Positions 53,091-62,797 of a stretch of DNA of 64,000 nt are shown piece by piece (position 1 is the first letter of the stretch; each line of letters starts with the position of its first letter). This stretch comes from Dietzia psychralcaliphila (lineage in GTDB: Bacteria > Actinomycetota > Actinomycetes > Mycobacteriales > Mycobacteriaceae). Location of the stretch: NCBI RefSeq assembly GCF_003096095.1, contig NZ_CP015453.1, forward strand, positions 2,356,001-2,420,000, given 5' to 3'. The notes under the pieces were generated by a model. It was given only the letters and a program-made list of their open reading frames with translations, was not told the DNA's origin and searched no databases. Made by a program: the position numbers and the translations under genes.

Positions 53091-54139
53091 CTAGCAACTT
53101 CATCTTCATCCGCAATATCTACGTGATGATGGCGTACGCCTTCAGGGCGATCCAGAAGGCGGGAGACGAACATCTGGAAGTTGAGCAATTCGACAAGCTT
53201 CACGATCTGTTCGCAGAGATCCTGGTTCGCGGAGTTGGAACGCAGGTCAAACGTGGCCTTCACCACGATTACCTCCACCGTCGCGAGGAACTTGCGACCG
53301 TTCGAGGTCGGATTGACGTCTCGCGGAGCATCTCCGAGCATTCGAGGGCCCGAGGTCGGCTGATCTGTAGCTACGACGAGTACGACTCGGACACGCCCCA
53401 TAACCGCGCTTTGAAGTCAGTGATCATTTTGTTGGTTCGCCACGGCGAGATCAGGAAGGACCGGAAGGAGGCCCTCCGCCGCCTCCTGCCCTACCTGGAT
53501 GCCGTCACCACCATTTCTCCGACCTCGATCCGGTGGAACACACTCACCTATCACCGCAGTAATGCTTCGTATCGGTTGCTGCTCGGCGCGTGCGAACTGG
53601 TGGTCCGCGGCCTCCTGCCGACCGAGGGCTCCGGCAACCGAAAACTGACCACTTGGCTCTCCGACGACGCAATGAGTCAGCTATACGAGCGCTTCTTAAT
53701 GGAGTACTTCATCTTTCACCACCGTGAGCTATCGCCGAGCGCGCCCCACATTGACTGGGACTACGACTACTCGCTGTCGTCGGGCACCGGACAGCTTCCG
53801 GCCATGAAGACGGATCTCCGGCTCCGGGGCGGGCACAAAACTCTGATCGTGGATGCCAAGTACTACAGCAAGTCAATGCACACAGGGCAGTGGGGAAAAG
53901 AGTCCGTCAGCTCGTCCAATCTGTACCAAATTCTGGCCTACACCAAGAATGCTGACATCGAGCAGGACGGTTCCGTCAGTGGACTCTTGATGTACGCACG
54001 CACCGATGCCCCCTCCCAACCTGACCTAGATATGACTGTCCAAGGAAGCAGGATCGGTGCGCGCACGCTCGATCTGAATGTGCCGTGGAACCAGCTGCGT
54101 ACCCAGCTGGACGGCATCACTGAGTGGCTGGAAAGCTGA
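53087..54139 (+). CDS. mcrC: McrC family nuclease subunit
   Basis: A 350-residue McrC protein with an intact PD-(D/E)xK site: Asp243 in MKTDLRL and Asp256-Ala-Lys258 in LIVDAKYYS, followed by SSNLYQILAYTKN. Upstream landmarks are LATVRGRIDVSRSI and YDEYDSDTPHNRALKS. It is the endonuclease partner of the McrB-like protein. ATG at 53087 overlaps the mcrB stop by four bases. Whether the pair works depends on the mcrB frameshift. Confidence 0.9.
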   Translation: MTSNFIFIRNIYVMMAYAFRAIQKAGDEHLEVEQFDKLHDLFAEILVRGVGTQVKRGLHHDYLHRREELATVRGRIDVSRSISEHSRARGRLICSYDEYDSDTPHNRALKSVIILLVRHGEIRKDRKEALRRLLPYLDAVTTISPTSIRWNTLTYHRSNASYRLLLGACELVVRGLLPTEGSGNRKLTTWLSDDAMSQLYERFLMEYFIFHHRELSPSAPHIDWDYDYSLSSGTGQLPAMKTDLRLRGGHKTLIVDAKYYSKSMHTGQWGKESVSSSNLYQILAYTKNADIEQDGSVSGLLMYARTDAPSQPDLDMTVQGSRIGARTLDLNVPWNQLRTQLDGITEWLES

Positions 54140-54520
54140 CGCCTCCGAACTGCAACTCATTGATGCCAAGACTCTCCGCCGCTTCTTGACCCGTAGCGGC
54201 CACTTTCCACGCCGAGTGGATGTCGCGGTGGATGTATCCCACCTCACCAGCGTGACCGATGACCTCGCACTCGATACCGGCGGCGCGGAGCTTAACGGCC
54301 ACGGGTCCGGTGCGGCCGTGCCGTCGGCGTAATTACGACGTCGGCAGGGGCGGACTTCAACCTCGCCCTTGGCATTTGTCAACGCCACCGTCGACTCGAT
54401 GATGCGGGAGACGCGGACGTAGCGCTTGAGCTACAACCCATGCTCCTTGGAGTGCCACACCGCGGTCCAGCGGCGGGGCATGCCCAGCGGTAACGCGAGT
54501 GCGCTTTGGAAATCCCTTAG
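54140..54520 (-). pseudogene. 3' remnant of an OYE/FAD oxidoreductase gene
   Basis: On the minus strand, pieces in several frames match the C-terminal third of the protein encoded at 17986-20103: LPLGMPRRWTAVWHSKEHG, then a TAG, then RVSRIIES..., YADGTAAPD, and EVIGHAGEVGYIHRDIHSAW. The fragment has at least one stop and one frameshift and lacks the first two-thirds of the gene. It is diverged from the intact copy, so it is an old relic rather than a fresh duplication. Confidence 0.75.
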
Positions 54521-54560
54521 GAACTCCTGCTGGCCTGTCCACTTAGCACGCAGAGTGGAT

Positions 54561-55676
54561 CTATTCATCAGCCGATCGGAGGGCGTCGCCCACACCGACA
54601 GTCGGAAGGCCTAAACCGACCGCCCGTTCGAGCGCCGCTTCAGCCAACAACACATTGTGTGCGTCAGCGTACCGCCCCGAGACACGGCCTTTACGTGCCC
54701 TGGCCAGGGCGTACCTAGCTGCTGCAGAGCGAATCTTGTCCGACTTCTTCATCGCCTTCACGAACGCGGCTGGAGATTTGAAGATGAGATACTCAGCATT
54801 AGGCCCCGCGGACTTGTGGACGTGTCCAGCCATCGACGCGCCGCGATGCTTCAGTGCCCACCAGGTCATGCGGGCTGGAAGCATGGTGCTGTCCGTCGCC
54901 ACACCTAGCACCAGCCTCCCATCGGGCAGCTCGCTGATGTAGAAGACCTCGAGCATCCCCATATTGAGCGTCACCAGGCGTTTTCCACCGCCGACCATCC
55001 TCAAGGTGGGCAGACACGACAGTGACCAGAACTGCCCCTGCGAGCGTCTCGGATAGAGCACACACCCGCGCAGATAAGTCGCGATCGCCTCCAAGATCAA
55101 CTCGTACTCGGGATGGGAGGAGAGTTTCTCGAACCTGGCCTCCGAGCGCACCACCGCCGACTGCCCGCCGAGCACCGACTGGTCGACACCCCCAGCCCGG
55201 AGATCGGCGAGATTGGCTTCTGCAGGACTGGTGAACCACGACTTCTGCTCCTCCACCGAGACGAGCTCGTCCAACACGGAGGTCCCGTAGATCACAGCGC
55301 TGTGCTCCCGGTTGAAGCACGTGAACTCGTTCCTGCAGAGGTCGTAAATCAGCTCTCGCTCTGCCGCTCTCAGGGTTTCCGTGTTCGCGGATTCCGGCAT
55401 GTACCGGAAAGACTGAATGTTCGCGTGGTCATAGTTCTTGACATGCTGCCGCAATCTCGTCACCACCGTCGTGCTGGAAATTCCCACGTAAACCTCGTGG
55501 GCTTCCCCCTCCCACATGTACAGCCCCACCAGTTTGCCGCCATGCTGTTTGGACAACGCTCGAAGCGACTTGTCAGACATCGCGGTCGCCGGCCCGAAGC
55601 CCTGCTGATCTGCCCACGCCGCGATAGCGGGGTCCGGAACCCAGTTTGGAATAAGCGAATTGTTCATCGAAGCCAT
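54561..55676 (-). CDS. GIY-YIG nuclease-like protein
   Basis: A 371-residue protein with a GIY-YIG nuclease signature near residues 50-110: VGLYMWEGEAHEVYVGISSTTVVTRLRQH, with a later Glu (RAAERELIYDL). The C-terminal ~250 residues are an unknown domain rich in Ala, Gly and Arg with WWALKHRGASMAGHVHKSAGP. It lies directly beyond the McrBC pair in opposite orientation, so a role in DNA-based defence or element maintenance is plausible. Met4 (55667) is an alternative start; no ribosome site is clear for either. Confidence 0.75.
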   Translation of the reverse strand: MASMNNSLIPNWVPDPAIAAWADQQGFGPATAMSDKSLRALSKQHGGKLVGLYMWEGEAHEVYVGISSTTVVTRLRQHVKNYDHANIQSFRYMPESANTETLRAAERELIYDLCRNEFTCFNREHSAVIYGTSVLDELVSVEEQKSWFTSPAEANLADLRAGGVDQSVLGGQSAVVRSEARFEKLSSHPEYELILEAIATYLRGCVLYPRRSQGQFWSLSCLPTLRMVGGGKRLVTLNMGMLEVFYISELPDGRLVLGVATDSTMLPARMTWWALKHRGASMAGHVHKSAGPNAEYLIFKSPAAFVKAMKKSDKIRSAAARYALARARKGRVSGRYADAHNVLLAEAALERAVGLGLPTVGVGDALRSADE

Positions 55677-55988
55677 TCTTGGAGGTTAGCTTCTGGGTGC
55701 GACATCGAACGAGTGGGGCGTAGGTAGTCGCAGCTGGTCCCGCCGGATTCCACCTGCAAACGCGACAACACCCTGCAGTTGCCGTTCCCCGACCGGTCGC
55801 TACTGCGACGACACTCTCGGGAATTTTCCCGTGCTGGCTACCGCCGGGCACCGAACACCGATGAAACTCACATCTGAGGGAACGGGCACACGGACGGCCG
55901 CTCAACCAACTCGTCCAGACCAATCCCCGGCACCCTTCTGTCGCCACTATGCTTCCCCCGTTCCCCTCCACTTACTAAGAAGCCTCTA
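55677..55988. other. intergenic stretch, 312 bp
   Basis: I see no gene, repeat or clear promoter between the GIY-YIG gene and the decayed hydrolase. It contains short direct CTGCAAACGCGACAACACC- and CTACTGCGACGACACT-like runs that I cannot interpret. Confidence 0.4.
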
Positions 55989-56258
55989 GTGCCGCCCAAA
56001 ATCCTCTTCCTCCATGGCGTCGGTAGCGGCGAGGCGGAGCGGACATGGCTGGACAGACTTAACCGCGGTTTGGCGACCCTGAACGTGGATCCGGTCGCAG
56101 CGGATCGAGTGATCGCCCCGGAGTACGCCTAGTTGCTCTCTGCCGACATCGACAGGGTCAAGCCGCCGGAAAACACCTACAAGGTGAAGAAGGACACGGC
56201 CGAGCGACGGGTGTTCTTCCGTCGCCAGTCTCGCGTCGAGCGGCGATCGGGGCATTGA
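55989..56258 (+). pseudogene. alpha/beta-hydrolase-like gene remnant
   Basis: GTG at 55989 opens a frame reading PPKILFLHGVGSGEAERTW and continuing as a plausible hydrolase N-terminus, interrupted by TAG at 56130. The frame continues with charged sequence to TGA at 56256. The rest of a hydrolase (nucleophile elbow, His) is not found downstream, so the gene is truncated as well as stopped. Confidence 0.55.
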
Positions 56259-56532
56259 TCACCTTTGCGCAGGGGAACGGGCTGGTGACCGAAGCGGTCG
56301 AGAATTGACGACGACGAGGGCGCGCATTTCCGATGTGCAGTACCCACGCTGGCCGCGTGTTGCGGCACTGAGCGACGGAATCCAAGAGCAACTGACCATC
56401 ACAGGCGCTGCCACCGGCCTGCGTGCGCAAATGCTGGCGAACAGCCGACATGCCGCGACGACGAGGAGAGATGTTTCAGACCGGGCCACGGTGGCTGCGC
56501 GGACGGGAACGCCGACTCTCCAGGAGTGGTGT

Positions 56533-57163
56533 CTACCGTCCTGACAGTGCCGCCTGTCGGTAGGCCCGCTCGGAGGCATGAACCAGCAGGTCAACGAGTT
56601 GCGACCAGGTGGTGTGCTCGCTCAACGTAGAGTACCGGTAGCGGAACTGCTCTCCGTGTTGGAGCCAGTCACGTTTGCCGAGATAGGGCTCAAGCAAGTC
56701 GGAAAACTCCTCGAATTCGTGGTCAAACGAGAATTACCCCTCGTTCTCATCCGCCAGGACCTGTCCTCGCTGATCGGGGTCAATCCTCTTCCATTCCTTG
56801 TCTCCGAGGATTCCCACCAACCGCAACTGCCGGCCCTCGAGCTGCCATCCGATCTGCCGGGTGACGCGCCCGGACTTGGACCCGATGAAGTGCTGGACAA
56901 TCCCGCCCTTGCTCCGAGTCGACGACCCCGCCTCGACACGGGCACTGTCCGGCCTCGGTCCAACGTCGAGCAGCGCATCACGGACGCGCTGCGTGCACCG
57001 TGCCATCTGGAGATTCTTGACCAGGCTCGCCAACCTCGCCCCATCGAGCTTTTCCTGAAGCCGCGGTTCCATCCAGAACGGCGAATCCATATCCCCCGCC
57101 GGGTCACACATCGCTGTCAGATCGACCAGGTTCTGCACCATCTCCGCGTACTTCGCGACCAGT
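56533..57163 (-). pseudogene. unknown gene truncated by an IS and interrupted by a stop
   Basis: The minus strand reads coherently from the IS border (LVAKYAEMVQNLVDLT at about 57160) to TAG at 56533, with one in-frame TAA at 56734-56736. After the stop the frame still looks coding (FEEFSDLLEPYLGKRDW). The 5' end is missing because the IS21 element at 57164 replaced it. The family is not recognised; GWQLEGRQLRLVGILGDKEW is its most distinctive stretch. Confidence 0.6.
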
Positions 57164-57327
57164 TGAATATTCGTCTCACTGGGGTCCACCGGTATCGCCT
57201 CCGGGGGCCAGTGGCCGGGATCGCGAATATTGCGCTTGGGGGCCAGCAGTAGCGTCCGTGGCGGCCACCCGCTTCTAGGCTCCTTCCGCCGCGTGTATAG
57301 GGCACGCGGCGGAAGGAGCAATCCGTG

Positions 57328-58889
57328 ATGGTACGGAAGATCAGGGCGAAGCTCGTGTTGCAGCTTCGCGCCGAAGGCCTGTCAGGCAGGGCGATCACCG
57401 CCTCGCAGGGCATGTCCCGCAAGAGCATCGAAGCGGTCCTGGAGGCTGCCGATGCGACCGAGACGAGCTGGGACAACGTCGCCGAGCTCACCGATGAGCA
57501 GGTGTACGCCCGCCTGTTCCCAGGCCGCGGGGAGCACGAGAGCCTGTTCGCCCAGCCGGACTGGGAACAGGTCCACCGAGAGATGGCCCGGGTCGGGGTC
57601 ACGCTCAAGCTGCTGCACGGCGAGTACACCGACCGCTGCGCCACCACTAGAGCGTCGTCGATGGACTAGGACCGGTGGTGCAAGACCTACCAGCGACACG
57701 TGATGGTCACCGGCGCCGCCTCCCGCGTCGGCCACAAGGCCGGCCAGACGGTCGAGGTGACTGGCCCGGCCCCACGATGGAGCTGACCGACCCGGTCACC
57801 GGGGCGGTAGCGAAGGTGTACCTGTTCGTGGCGTGCCTGCCGTTCAGCAGGTACGCGTTCGTCTGGCCCAGCATCGACATGCAGCAGGACGCGTGGCTGC
57901 GGGGTCACTTGGCGATGTTTGACGCCTTCTGCGGGTCGGCGCCGCGGATCGTGTGCGACAATCTCGAGACCGGCGTGATCAAGCATCCCGCGACGGAGAG
58001 ATCGTCCTGAGCGACGCCTACCGGGAGATGGCCGCCCACTACTCGGCAGCCGTTCTACCGGGGCGGATACGGCGCCCGAAGGACAAGGCGAGCACTGAGA
58101 ACACCGTGTCGCACGTGGCGACCTGGGTGATCGCCGGCCTACGGGACCGGACGTTTCACACGGTGCCCGAACTGGCAGAGGCGATCGGTGAGCGGATGGA
58201 CGCCTACAACCGCGAGCCGTTCCAGAAACGCCCCGGCTCGAGGCTCGAGGTCTTCACCGCCGAGGAGCGGCCGCTGCTCACGCCGTTGCCGGCGGTGGCG
58301 TTCGAGATCAGCCGGTGGCTCTACGGCCGCCGGGTCGGCCGCAATGGGCACGTGGTGTTCGAGCGGAACTTCTACTCCGCCCCGCTGGCGCACATCGCCC
58401 GCCAAGGTCGATGTGCGGATCACCGCCCGCACGCTGGAGATCTACCATGGCACTGAGCGGATCTCCAGCCAACTTCTGCTTCCCAAGCAGAAGGCAGGCC
58501 AACCGCACCAACGACACCGACCTGCCGGCCGGCCGCCAGTACCAGCAGTGAGATGCACCCCCGGGGTACGGGCGTGGGCCGAGAGGGTGGGGCCCGCGGC
58601 GGTGATCGTGGTCAACCGGATCTTCGAATCCGTGCCCGTCGACGAACAGGGCCTGGACGCCGCCCTGCCGGTTCTGCGCCTTTCGCGGCGGTTCTCAGCC
58701 GAGCGGGTCGAAGCCGCCTGCGCCCTGGCGCTGACCGGGCCGGTGCGCTCACCCCGCTACGCGCACATCCACCCGATCCTGGCCACCGGCCAGGACAAGA
58801 CTGCCGTCCTCAGGCCACCACCAGCAGAGGCCGAGCAGGCCGCCGGGTACGTCCGCGGCGCCGACTACTACGCCGGGAGTGCCCGATGA
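57328..58889 (+). pseudogene. istA: istA transposase remnant (copy A)
   Basis: It aligns along its length with the intact istA at 61235-62797. The N-terminal helix-turn-helix part is open (MVRKIRAKLVLQLRAEGLSG). Lesions follow: TAG at 57667, a one-base loss near 57757 where copy B reads EVDWSGP, further shifts near 57990 and 58400, and TGA near 58551. The gene cannot make a full transposase. Confidence 0.85.
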
Positions 58890-59230
58890 GCAGCATCGAT
58901 AGCGAGACCAAGCGCAAGCTCCGCGAGATGGGCGCCCAGTCACTGCTCGAGGCGCTCGAAGCGCTCGAAGCGCAACACGACGACCACGTGGTCGGCATGA
59001 GCTTCGGCGAGCGCCTTCAGCTGGTCGTCGACCACGCCCACGAGAGCCTCAACCACTCCAAGATCGACGAACTCATCCGCCGGGCCAACCTGCGCTACCC
59101 GGCAGCCGATCTGCGGCGCGTGGACCTGGCCGAGGAACGCGGCCTGGACCGGGCCGCACTCGCGCAGCTCGCCACCTGCTCGTTCATCCAGAGACAGCAG
59201 AACGTCGTCTTTCAAGGCTTCACCCAATAA
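58886..59230 (+). pseudogene. istB: istB remnant with internal deletion (copy A)
   Basis: ATG at 58886 overlaps the istA stop. The first ~112 residues match intact IstB up to NVVFQGFT. There copy B continues into Walker A (GSGKS), but copy A jumps to CAATAACCGG and the element end. The whole ATPase core is deleted, so the 114-residue product cannot support transposition. Confidence 0.85.
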
Positions 59231-59412
59231 CCGGTGACCCCAAGCCTCCAGATACTCAAACGAGCCATGTGGCAGGGCAAATCCGGTGTCTCATTGTCCA
59301 TTCACGAGGCATAACCTGTTTGGGACGCGTTTCCAGTAGCGCGGTTCTGATGATCGGGTAGCGGTCGGACGGGTATCGGATAGTGGTGCCTCCCCGTCCG
59401 ACCGCTGGGCCG

Positions 59413-60171
59413 CTACGGCGTCGCCGTGGCGAGGTGTCGTCTCATGTTGGGTCCGTCGAGTCCGATGATCTCGGCGCCGGCGACGATCCGGTTGAGGATC
59501 GATTCAGCAATGACCGCGTCTTGGAGCGACTTGTACCAGTCGGGCGGATCGAACTGAGAGGTCACCAAAGTCGATCCGCGCCCTTCGCGGGCGGCCATGA
59601 TGTTCAGCAGCTCGGCCGCGGTCTGCGGGGCCACCGGGGTGGTGAGGAAATCGTCCAGGACCAGCAGGTCGCAGTTGTGCAGGTCCGTGAGGAAGTCCAG
59701 TCGCCGCTGCGAGGTCGCTTCCAGCACGGCGAGCCGGTTGGCCAGATCGTCGAGTCGGAAGAACCTCGCCGTGTAGTACTTGCGGCACGCGGCGTTGAGC
59801 AACGCTTGGGCGAGGTAGGTCTTGCCCACGCTGGACTGGCCGAGGATGACCAGGTTGCGAGTCGAGTCGATCCATTGACAGCTGGACAGACGTGCGATTA
59901 GCTCGCGGTTGACGTTGCGGTCAGGCAGGTAGCGGATCTCTTCTACGCAGGCGTCAGGGTTTGGCGATCTGGAGGCCTTGAGTAGTTTCTGGATTCGGCG
60001 TTCCTGCCTGGCCGTGATCTCTTTATCCAGGGCGTGGAAGATCTTCTCGGAGAACGTCCACTCGTCGCAGGCGGGATCGTTGGCCAGGTCGATCACGGTT
60101 TCGCCGAACGCGGTCATCCGCAGCTGGGTGAATAGCGCCATGTCAGCGTCGGTGAGGTGCCGATCAGTCAT
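59413..60171 (-). CDS. istB: IstB-like ATPase (element C)
   Basis: A complete 252-residue IstB transposition helper: Walker A LGQSSVGKTYL, Walker B LLVLDDFL, and LVTSQFDPPDWYKSL plus AESILNRIV typical of the family. IstB stimulates IstA and target choice. ATG at 60171 overlaps the istA stop as ATGA. The protein is clearly different from the IstB of copies A and B, so this is another IS21 lineage. It may still be expressed although its istA is interrupted. Confidence 0.9.
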   Translation of the reverse strand: MTDRHLTDADMALFTQLRMTAFGETVIDLANDPACDEWTFSEKIFHALDKEITARQERRIQKLLKASRSPNPDACVEEIRYLPDRNVNRELIARLSSCQWIDSTRNLVILGQSSVGKTYLAQALLNAACRKYYTARFFRLDDLANRLAVLEATSQRRLDFLTDLHNCDLLVLDDFLTTPVAPQTAAELLNIMAAREGRGSTLVTSQFDPPDWYKSLQDAVIAESILNRIVAGAEIIGLDGPNMRRHLATATP

Positions 60172-61071
60172 GACCGGTCTCCTTCGTCCAAGGCGCTGGG
60201 CGTGCCGGTGAGGGCGGCGAGGCTGAACTGCTCGGGCCCGGCCAGATGCGCCCCACGGGTGTCTCTCCGCCCCAGCGGCGCCGCTACAGGCGTTGCGTTC
60301 GCTGAAGACGGTGCCGCCGTCGTGGTGGTGGGCCGCGCAGCGGCCTGGGCCCGCAGTACCGCCAGGTGCTGTTTGACGGCGGTGTAGCTGATCGCCCGGC
60401 GGGCGGTCTCGGAGATCAGCTGCCCGCAGGCGCGCTCGAGGAGCTGCTTGTTGTCGCCCTTTCCTAAGGCCAGGATGTTCTGGCACGAGCGGTAGCCCTG
60501 GGCTTCGATACGTTGGCGGTCGAGCACCTCGGTGATCGCGGCGACGGTGTTCGGGCCGATCTTGTGGGCTTGGCGCACGAAGTAGGGCCGCGACCATAGA
60601 TCCGCCGACTGCAGGTGCTGGGCGGGCACATGCTCGGGATCGGTGATGTAGCCGTGCCGGCGCCCGGAGATGGTGTGCGAGGCGATCACCTCGCCCTCGC
60701 ACATGATGGTGAGTTTCTCGCCGGTGATCTTCACATCGACGTGCTGGCCGGCGTAGGTGTGGGGCACCGAGTACTTCACGGTGGCGATCTCGACGTGGTA
60801 ATCGCGGTTGACCTTGGACTTCTTCCACGTCACCGGCTGCCACCGCACTTCGGGCAGGGCAATCAGCTCCGACTTCTCGTGCTCGGTGAACAGCTCGCGC
60901 CGGCTGACCTTCTGGCCGCGGAACGGGATGCGGTCGTTGATCGCATCGACCTCGGAGGCAACGGCCTCGCCCAGATCGTCCAGGCTAGCGAACCGCCGGT
61001 CGGCCAGGCGGCCGATCACCCAGTTCGTCACGATCTTCACCCCAGCCTCTACGTGACCCTTGTCCGTCGGG
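60168..61071 (-). pseudogene. istA: istA, C-terminal part (element C), split by IS copy B
   Basis: The open frame reads TDKGHVEAGVKIVTNWVIGRL to the stop at 60168. It covers the end of the transposase catalytic domain (the Glu of DDE lies in KGHVEAGVK) and the C-terminal beta-rich domain. The frame begins inside IS copy B, where an accidental GTG gives MAPSETNI. The N-terminal portion resumes at 63655. TCGGG flanks both sides of the insertion. Confidence 0.85.
61067..61071. repeat. target-site duplication TCGGG, left
   Basis: TCGGG immediately left of IS copy B, identical to 63655-63659 on its right. Confidence 0.85.
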
Positions 61072-61234
61072 TGAATATTCGTCTCACTGGGGGCCACAAC
61101 TATTGCCTCTGGGGGCCACCGACTGTCTGCGCGAATATTGCGCTTGGGGGCCAGTAGCGGCGTCCGTTGGGGCCACCGCTTCTAGGCTCCTTCCGCCATG
61201 TGTATAGGGCACGTGGCGGAAGGAGCACTTGGTG

Positions 61235-62797
61235 ATGGTACGGAAAATAAGAGCGAGGCTTGTGTTGCAGCTTCGCAGCGAGGGCCTGTCCGGTAGGGCG
61301 ATCGCGGCCTCGCAGGGCATGTCCCGCAAGAGCGTCACCGCGGTCTTGGAGGCTGCCGATGCGCACGAGGTGACGTGGGACGATGTCGCCGATCTCGACG
61401 ACAGCCAGGTGTACGAGCGCCTGTTCCCGGGCCGCGGGGAGCATGAGAGCGTGTTCGCACAGCCCGATTGGGAGCATGTTCACCGAGAAATGGCCCGCGT
61501 CGGGGTGACGCTGAAGTTGCTGCACGGCGAGTACACCGACCGCTGCGCCACCTCGGGGTCGCCGGCGATGGGCTACGACCGGTTCTGCAAGACCTACCAG
61601 CGACACGTGCTGGTCACCGGCGCCGCCTCGCGGGTCGGACACAAAGCCGGACAAACGATCGAGGTCGACTGGTCCGGTCCCACGATGGAACTGGTCGACC
61701 CGGTCACCGGCACCTCGACGAGGGTGTACCTGTTCGTGGCGTGCCTGCCGTTCAGCCGGTACGCCTTCGTGTGGCCCGCGATCGACATGAAGCAAGATGC
61801 CTGGCTGCGGGCGCACGTGGCGATGTTCGAGAACTTCGGTGGTTCGGTGCCGCGGATCGTGTGCGACAACCTCAAGACCGGCGTGATCAAACACCCGCGA
61901 GACGGGGAGATCGTGCTCAACGACGCCTACCGAGAGATGGCCGCCCACTACTCAGCAGCCGTCCTACCAGGCAGAATACGGCGCCCGAAAGACAAGGCCA
62001 GCACCGAGAACACCGTCGCGCATGTGGCGACCTGGGTCATCGCCGGACTGCGGGACCAGCAGTTCGGTTCGCTACCGGAGCTCGAGGCCGCTATCGGGCA
62101 GCGGATGGACGCCTACAACCGGCAACCGTTCCAAAAACGCCCCGGATCCCGCTACAGCGTGTTCACGGCCGAGGAGCAGCCGTTGTTGACCCCGCTGCCG
62201 GCGGTGGAGTTCGAGATCAGCCGGTGGCTCTACGGGCGACGGGTCGGCCGCAACGCTCACGTGGTGTTCGAGCGCAACTACTACTCGGCACCCCTGGTGC
62301 ACATCGGGGCGAAGGTCGATCTGCGGATCACCGCCCGCACGCTGGAGATCTACCTCGGCACCGAGAGGATCTCCAGCCACCTGCTGCTGCCCGAAGGGGC
62401 GGCAGGTTCGTATCGCACCAACGACGCCGACCTTCCCGCCGGTGAGCGCTACCAGCAGTGGGACGCGGCCCGCACCCGTGCGTGGGCCGAGCGGATCGGC
62501 CCGGCCGCCCAGATCGTGGTGAGCCGGATCTTCGAATCGGTCCCCATCGACGAGCAGGGACTCGACGCCGCCCTGGCGGTGCTGCGGCTTTCGCGGCGCT
62601 ACTCGGCCGAGCGGGTCGAAGTGGCCTGCGCTCTGGCTCTGACCGGGCCAGTGCGTTCGCCCCGCTACGCGCACGTGCAGCCGATCCTGGCCACCGGGCA
62701 GGACAAGACCGCCGCCCTGCGGCCACCACGCGAGGAACCCGGCGAGATCGGCGGGTACGTCCGCGGCGCCGACTACTACGCCCGAGGTGCCCGGTGA
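61235..62797 (+). CDS. istA: IstA transposase (copy B)
   Basis: A 520-residue IS21 transposase: an N-terminal helix-turn-helix (LVLQLRSEGLSGRAIAASQGMSRKSV), a DDE catalytic core with Asp in TIEVDWSGP, Asp in RIVCDNLKTG and Glu in KDKASTENTV, then a C-terminal beta-rich domain (ISRWLYGRRVGRNAHVVF). AAGGAG at 61220-61225 fits ATG at 61235, though in-frame GTG (61232) and TTG (61229) are close. No lesion is seen. The stop overlaps istB. Confidence 0.93.
   Translation: MVRKIRARLVLQLRSEGLSGRAIAASQGMSRKSVTAVLEAADAHEVTWDDVADLDDSQVYERLFPGRGEHESVFAQPDWEHVHREMARVGVTLKLLHGEYTDRCATSGSPAMGYDRFCKTYQRHVLVTGAASRVGHKAGQTIEVDWSGPTMELVDPVTGTSTRVYLFVACLPFSRYAFVWPAIDMKQDAWLRAHVAMFENFGGSVPRIVCDNLKTGVIKHPRDGEIVLNDAYREMAAHYSAAVLPGRIRRPKDKASTENTVAHVATWVIAGLRDQQFGSLPELEAAIGQRMDAYNRQPFQKRPGSRYSVFTAEEQPLLTPLPAVEFEISRWLYGRRVGRNAHVVFERNYYSAPLVHIGAKVDLRITARTLEIYLGTERISSHLLLPEGAAGSYRTNDADLPAGERYQQWDAARTRAWAERIGPAAQIVVSRIFESVPIDEQGLDAALAVLRLSRRYSAERVEVACALALTGPVRSPRYAHVQPILATGQDKTAALRPPREEPGEIGGYVRGADYYARGAR

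Larger units (their letters stand above)
57164..59258 (+). mobile_element. IS21-family element, decayed copy A
   Basis: It starts with TGAATATTCGTCTCACTGGG, as does copy B at 61072, and ends with GCCTCCAGATACTCA, matching copy B's right end. It carries a broken istA and an internally deleted istB. No matching target duplication is seen (CCAGT left, AACGA right), so at least one border has been rearranged. Confidence 0.85.

Noticed and set aside
56305-56544. 79-codon + strand frame after the hydrolase relic
   Set aside because: The sequence looks partly coding but has no domain, ribosome site or homologue I recognise; left as unassigned relic DNA.
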